DNA of 7,547 nt from positions 1-7,547 of the forward strand of contig MNYL01000225.1 in NCBI GenBank assembly GCA_001873075.1, written 5' to 3'. The stretch is from Fibrobacteres bacterium CG2_30_45_31. GTDB taxonomy: Bacteria; Fibrobacterota; Fibrobacteria; Fibrobacterales; Fibrobacteraceae. The notes beneath the pieces were generated by a model. The model saw only the letters and a program-made list of their open reading frames with translations, ran no database searches and had not been told where the DNA came from. The translations under genes were made by a program, and so were the position numbers. This document shows, piece by piece, positions 5,058 to 7,547 of this stretch (position 1 is its first letter; the number at the start of each line of letters is the position of its first letter).

Positions 5058-6476
5058 ATGCGATATCCAAAAATTCTTTCCCTCTCCGTGATGCTCGTTG
5101 CATCTTCCGTTTTCGCTGGTGGCTTTGTGACCAACACAAACCAATCGGCACATTACGTCCGCGGTATTGCGCGCGAAGCTTCTACAGAAGTAGATGCGGC
5201 GTATACGAACCCTGCGGGAACCGCTTTTATGAAAGACGGTTTGCATATCAGCATTAACAATCAGAGTTTTATTCAAGCGCGTTCCATTAAAACCGAATAT
5301 GCTCTTTTTGAAAATGGAAAGAAAGAATATGAAGGAGATGTTTTTGAGCCCAGTATGCCGAGTCTTTTCATTGTTTATAATAGGGGCGATCTCGCCCTTT
5401 CTGGGGGCTTTTATATAGTTGGGGGCGGAGGTACTATTGATTATGCGGATGGTTTTCCCTCTTTTGAAGCCTCCCTTGCTACACTGCCATCTCTTTTGAG
5501 CAGTGCAGGGGTGAAAGGCTATTCTGTAGATATGTCACTCACCGGAACTTCTTATGTGATGGCCCTGCAATTAGGTGCAAGTTACAAGCTTTTTGATAGG
5601 GTGAGTGTTTATGGCGGTGGACGTTTTAATTACAGTTACAGCAATTATGAAGGGGTTCTTAAGAATATAACGCTCACAATGGCTGATGGTTCGACGATTG
5701 CTGCTGCAACCTATTTTAATGGGGCATCCCAACAGTATGCAGTAGCCGCAGAAGCGACCGAAGATCCGACCCTGAAAGCCACTTATGAAGCTTATGCAGA
5801 ACGCTTTGCGGGCCTTGCTCAAAGCACGGCGGACAAGGAATTAGAATGCACGCAGACGGGTTACGGTTTTACCCCGATTTTGGGTTTAGACTTTAACTAT
5901 AAGCGTTTAAACGTCGGTATAAAATATGAACACAAAACCGAAATTGATCTTGAAAATGATACCCAAAAGAATGACTTTGGGGCCTCTCTCCCGACCTTTG
6001 CTGATGGTTACAAATCCCGTGGGGACCTTCCTGCTTACCTTTCTGTAGGTATCCGCTACGGGTTCTTGGATAATTTTCGCGCGACCATTGGTTATCATCA
6101 CTTTTTCGATTCTTATGCTCATTTTTCTAATAACGTTCAAGACGAACTCGACCACGATGAGAATGAATACCTTCTCGGCATGGAATTTGACATGAACGAT
6201 CGAATCACTTTTAGTTTGGGCGGTGCCTATACTCAGATTTTTGCTACCGATGAATCCCAGAACAACCTTATGTTTGATATGTCCTCTTATTCCATTGGCT
6301 GGGGTGCCGCGATGCGTCTTTCTGAACACATTCGCATGAACTTTGGTTATTTCTTTACCGTGTATGAAGACTGGGAAAAGGAAGAAGAAAACTATGGTGG
6401 CTCGGGGCTCACTGCCGTCACTACCTATGATCGTATGAGTCATGGCATTGGTCTAGGGTTTGATCTGGACATTTAA
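5058..6476 (+). CDS. OmpP1/FadL family outer-membrane transport protein
   Basis: This 472-residue predicted outer-membrane beta-barrel is of the FadL/TodX type, which passes long-chain fatty acids or other hydrophobic molecules across the outer membrane. A signal peptide (residues 1-20) ends VASSVFA before GGFVTNTNQSA. The mature N-terminus carries the family's hatch-like region with AAYTNPAGTAF (48-57), including the NPAG motif, and is followed by alternating aromatic beta-strands to the end. An Ala/Glu-rich, probably helical insertion at about 212-265 (TLKATYEAYAERFAGLAQ) interrupts the strands and holds the only cysteine, Cys264; it is probably an extracellular loop. The chain ends GFDLDI rather than in the terminal Phe common for barrel assembly. 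GTGAGG lies 5 nt before the ATG, and an intrinsic terminator follows the stop, so the gene looks monocistronic. The substrate cannot be told; no fatty-acid genes adjoin it. Confidence 0.88.
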   Translation: MRYPKILSLSVMLVASSVFAGGFVTNTNQSAHYVRGIAREASTEVDAAYTNPAGTAFMKDGLHISINNQSFIQARSIKTEYALFENGKKEYEGDVFEPSMPSLFIVYNRGDLALSGGFYIVGGGGTIDYADGFPSFEASLATLPSLLSSAGVKGYSVDMSLTGTSYVMALQLGASYKLFDRVSVYGGGRFNYSYSNYEGVLKNITLTMADGSTIAAATYFNGASQQYAVAAEATEDPTLKATYEAYAERFAGLAQSTADKELECTQTGYGFTPILGLDFNYKRLNVGIKYEHKTEIDLENDTQKNDFGASLPTFADGYKSRGDLPAYLSVGIRYGFLDNFRATIGYHHFFDSYAHFSNNVQDELDHDENEYLLGMEFDMNDRITFSLGGAYTQIFATDESQNNLMFDMSSYSIGWGAAMRLSEHIRMNFGYFFTVYEDWEKEEENYGGSGLTAVTTYDRMSHGIGLGFDLDI

Positions 6477-6497
6477 CTTTTTTAGGCTGAATCATTA

Positions 6498-6524
6498 ACC
6501 CCTGGTTCTCAGGGGTATTTTTTT
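6498..6524 (+). terminator. Intrinsic terminator of the FadL-type gene
   Basis: ACCCCTG (6498-6504) pairs perfectly with CAGGGGT (6510-6516) around the loop GTTCT, followed by A and then seven T (6518-6524). It begins 22 nt after the stop at 6476. It makes the following ATG at 6525 a doubtful translation start, because the preceding transcript should end here. Confidence 0.9.
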
Positions 6525-7547
6525 ATGAAAAATGCATATTTTTGCGTAAAAAAGATGTTTTTGAATATATCTTCAAAATATATGGGAAGCGTTTTACAAT
6601 ATTGTTCTTTAAATGGAGCCCTTCGATTATTGGGTGTCCTCTGTGTCCTCAGCCTTTTTGCGTGCAAAGAAGAGACGAAAAATACCGTTCCCACCTCAGA
6701 GCCATTAGAGACAGTGCTTCCTGTGCGCGATTCCACGTCTCTTCCCATGATGGTTGCTCATGATACATCCGTAACAAAAGCAACTTTAAAAGATTCCACT
6801 TTGCCTCTTGATACACTCAAAAACTCGACAATTGCCCTTGACTCCTCCGCTATCGCCTCTTTTCCGTTAGTGGTGTTGCGAGCTTTGGGAAGTGGGCGTT
6901 ATTCTGTGGGGGAAAGCGTTTCCCTGATCTCTGAAAATCATAATGATTCCGGCATGTGTTTTATGGGTTGGAAGGTGTCCCCTGAAAAGTACAAGGATTA
7001 CCTCAAAGTTTTTGAAATGGATTCTGCGCATTTTGTAATGCCGGAGGATAGTGTCAATATTGAAGCCCGATACCGTTCGTGTTATGAAGGCTTGGAAAGT
7101 GTCAAGATTGGGAACCTGCTTTGGATGACACGCAACCTTAATGTGTGGACGTTAAAAGGCTCCTCATGTTATGATGATGAAAGTAAAAATTGTAAGACAT
7201 ACGGGCGTCTTTATGATTATGAAACAGCAAAAACAGTGTGTGCCTCTGGCTGGAGACTTCCCACGGATCAGGAATGGACGGAAATGATGGCTTATGTCGG
7301 TGCCGAAGAAAGCGCTCGCCTTAAAGCCAAACAGGGTTGGGCTGACGATGGCAATACTCCTGGCAACGGAAGTGATGCCGTTGGGTTCCAAGGGCTTCCG
7401 GCGGGCATTGTTTACGAAGGTCAATACATGTATATCGGTTACCACGCCTATTTTTGGACGGCCACAGAGAAAGACTCCAGTTCTGCGTGGTATAGAAGCC
7501 TCAGCTATGATAATGTCGAAAGTTATCGTTATTATAACTTCAAATCT
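6525..7547 (+). CDS. FISUMP-domain lipoprotein with InlB-B-repeat-like module, 3' end outside the window
   Basis: The frame stays open to the window edge (341 codons; numbering from the ATG at 6525). A lipobox LFAC places the lipidated cysteine at residue 47, so this is a predicted lipoprotein. From 6525 the signal would be unusually long, with the ATG touching the preceding terminator's T run. Met20 (6582) gives a normal 27-residue signal and is the likelier start, with Met11 (6555) an alternative; none has a clear ribosome site. After a Ser/Thr/Asp-rich linker (50-112), residues 115-184 resemble a divergent InlB B-repeat (GSGRYSVGESVSLI, CFMGW, FVMPEDSVNIEARY). Residues 193 onward match the FISUMP domain (TIGR02145) with VKIGNLLWMTRNLN, CYDDESKNCKTYGRLYDYETA, GWRLPTDQEW, GLPAG and YFWTATEKDSSSAWY. 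The function of FISUMP proteins is unknown; surface display is inferred. A possible promoter, TTGCGT (6542-6547) and TATATC (6566-6571), is weak. Confidence 0.87.
   Translation, partial: MKNAYFCVKKMFLNISSKYMGSVLQYCSLNGALRLLGVLCVLSLFACKEETKNTVPTSEPLETVLPVRDSTSLPMMVAHDTSVTKATLKDSTLPLDTLKNSTIALDSSAIASFPLVVLRALGSGRYSVGESVSLISENHNDSGMCFMGWKVSPEKYKDYLKVFEMDSAHFVMPEDSVNIEARYRSCYEGLESVKIGNLLWMTRNLNVWTLKGSSCYDDESKNCKTYGRLYDYETAKTVCASGWRLPTDQEWTEMMAYVGAEESARLKAKQGWADDGNTPGNGSDAVGFQGLPAGIVYEGQYMYIGYHAYFWTATEKDSSSAWYRSLSYDNVESYRYYNFKS

Noticed and set aside
5907..6443. Minus-strand open frame of 178 codons opposite the FadL-type gene
   Set aside because: The length comes from the codon composition of the plus-strand barrel gene; no motif, signal or ribosome site supports it.

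Overview
The window most likely comes from a member of the Fibrobacterota (Fibrobacter or a close relative). It carries two protein families expanded in, and named after, Fibrobacter succinogenes: a TIGR02147-family protein at the left end and a FISUMP-domain (TIGR02145) lipoprotein at the right end. It also has a Gram-negative outer-membrane FadL-type porin and lipobox signal peptides. This assignment rests on protein families recognised by eye, not on a database search.

Layout. Positions 1-101 are an AT-rich leader. Positions 102-962 encode a cytoplasmic TIGR02147/DUF4423-type protein, probably DNA-binding. Its stop overlaps by 4 nt the start of a 520-residue surface lipoprotein (959-2521) with carboxypeptidase-regulatory-like, DUF2341-like and LamG-like modules. 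The two are almost certainly one translationally coupled unit. A minus-strand single-cluster ferredoxin (2598-2795) converges on this pair, and an intrinsic terminator lies between them. Divergent from the ferredoxin, and separated from it by a 139-nt promoter region, is an arginine-biosynthesis pair. It consists of argB (2935-3711) and argD (3692-4891), which overlap by 20 nt. ArgB and ArgD carry out steps 2 and 4 of ornithine synthesis; step 3 (ArgC) and the acetyl-transfer steps must be encoded elsewhere.

A 166-nt spacer follows, with a striking AT-only perfect inverted repeat and a second small hairpin. Next comes an OmpP1/FadL-family outer-membrane protein (5058-6476), closed by a clear intrinsic terminator. 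The last gene (from about 6525-6582, running off the right edge) is a lipoprotein with an InlB-B-repeat-like module and a FISUMP domain.

The core metabolic genes (ferredoxin, argB, argD) look ordinary and intact. The most interesting element is the tightly coupled TIGR02147 protein and multi-domain lipoprotein pair. It looks like a cytoplasmic regulator with a cell-surface partner, and I know of no characterised function for it. No RNA genes, CRISPR arrays, insertion sequences or phage genes were seen.
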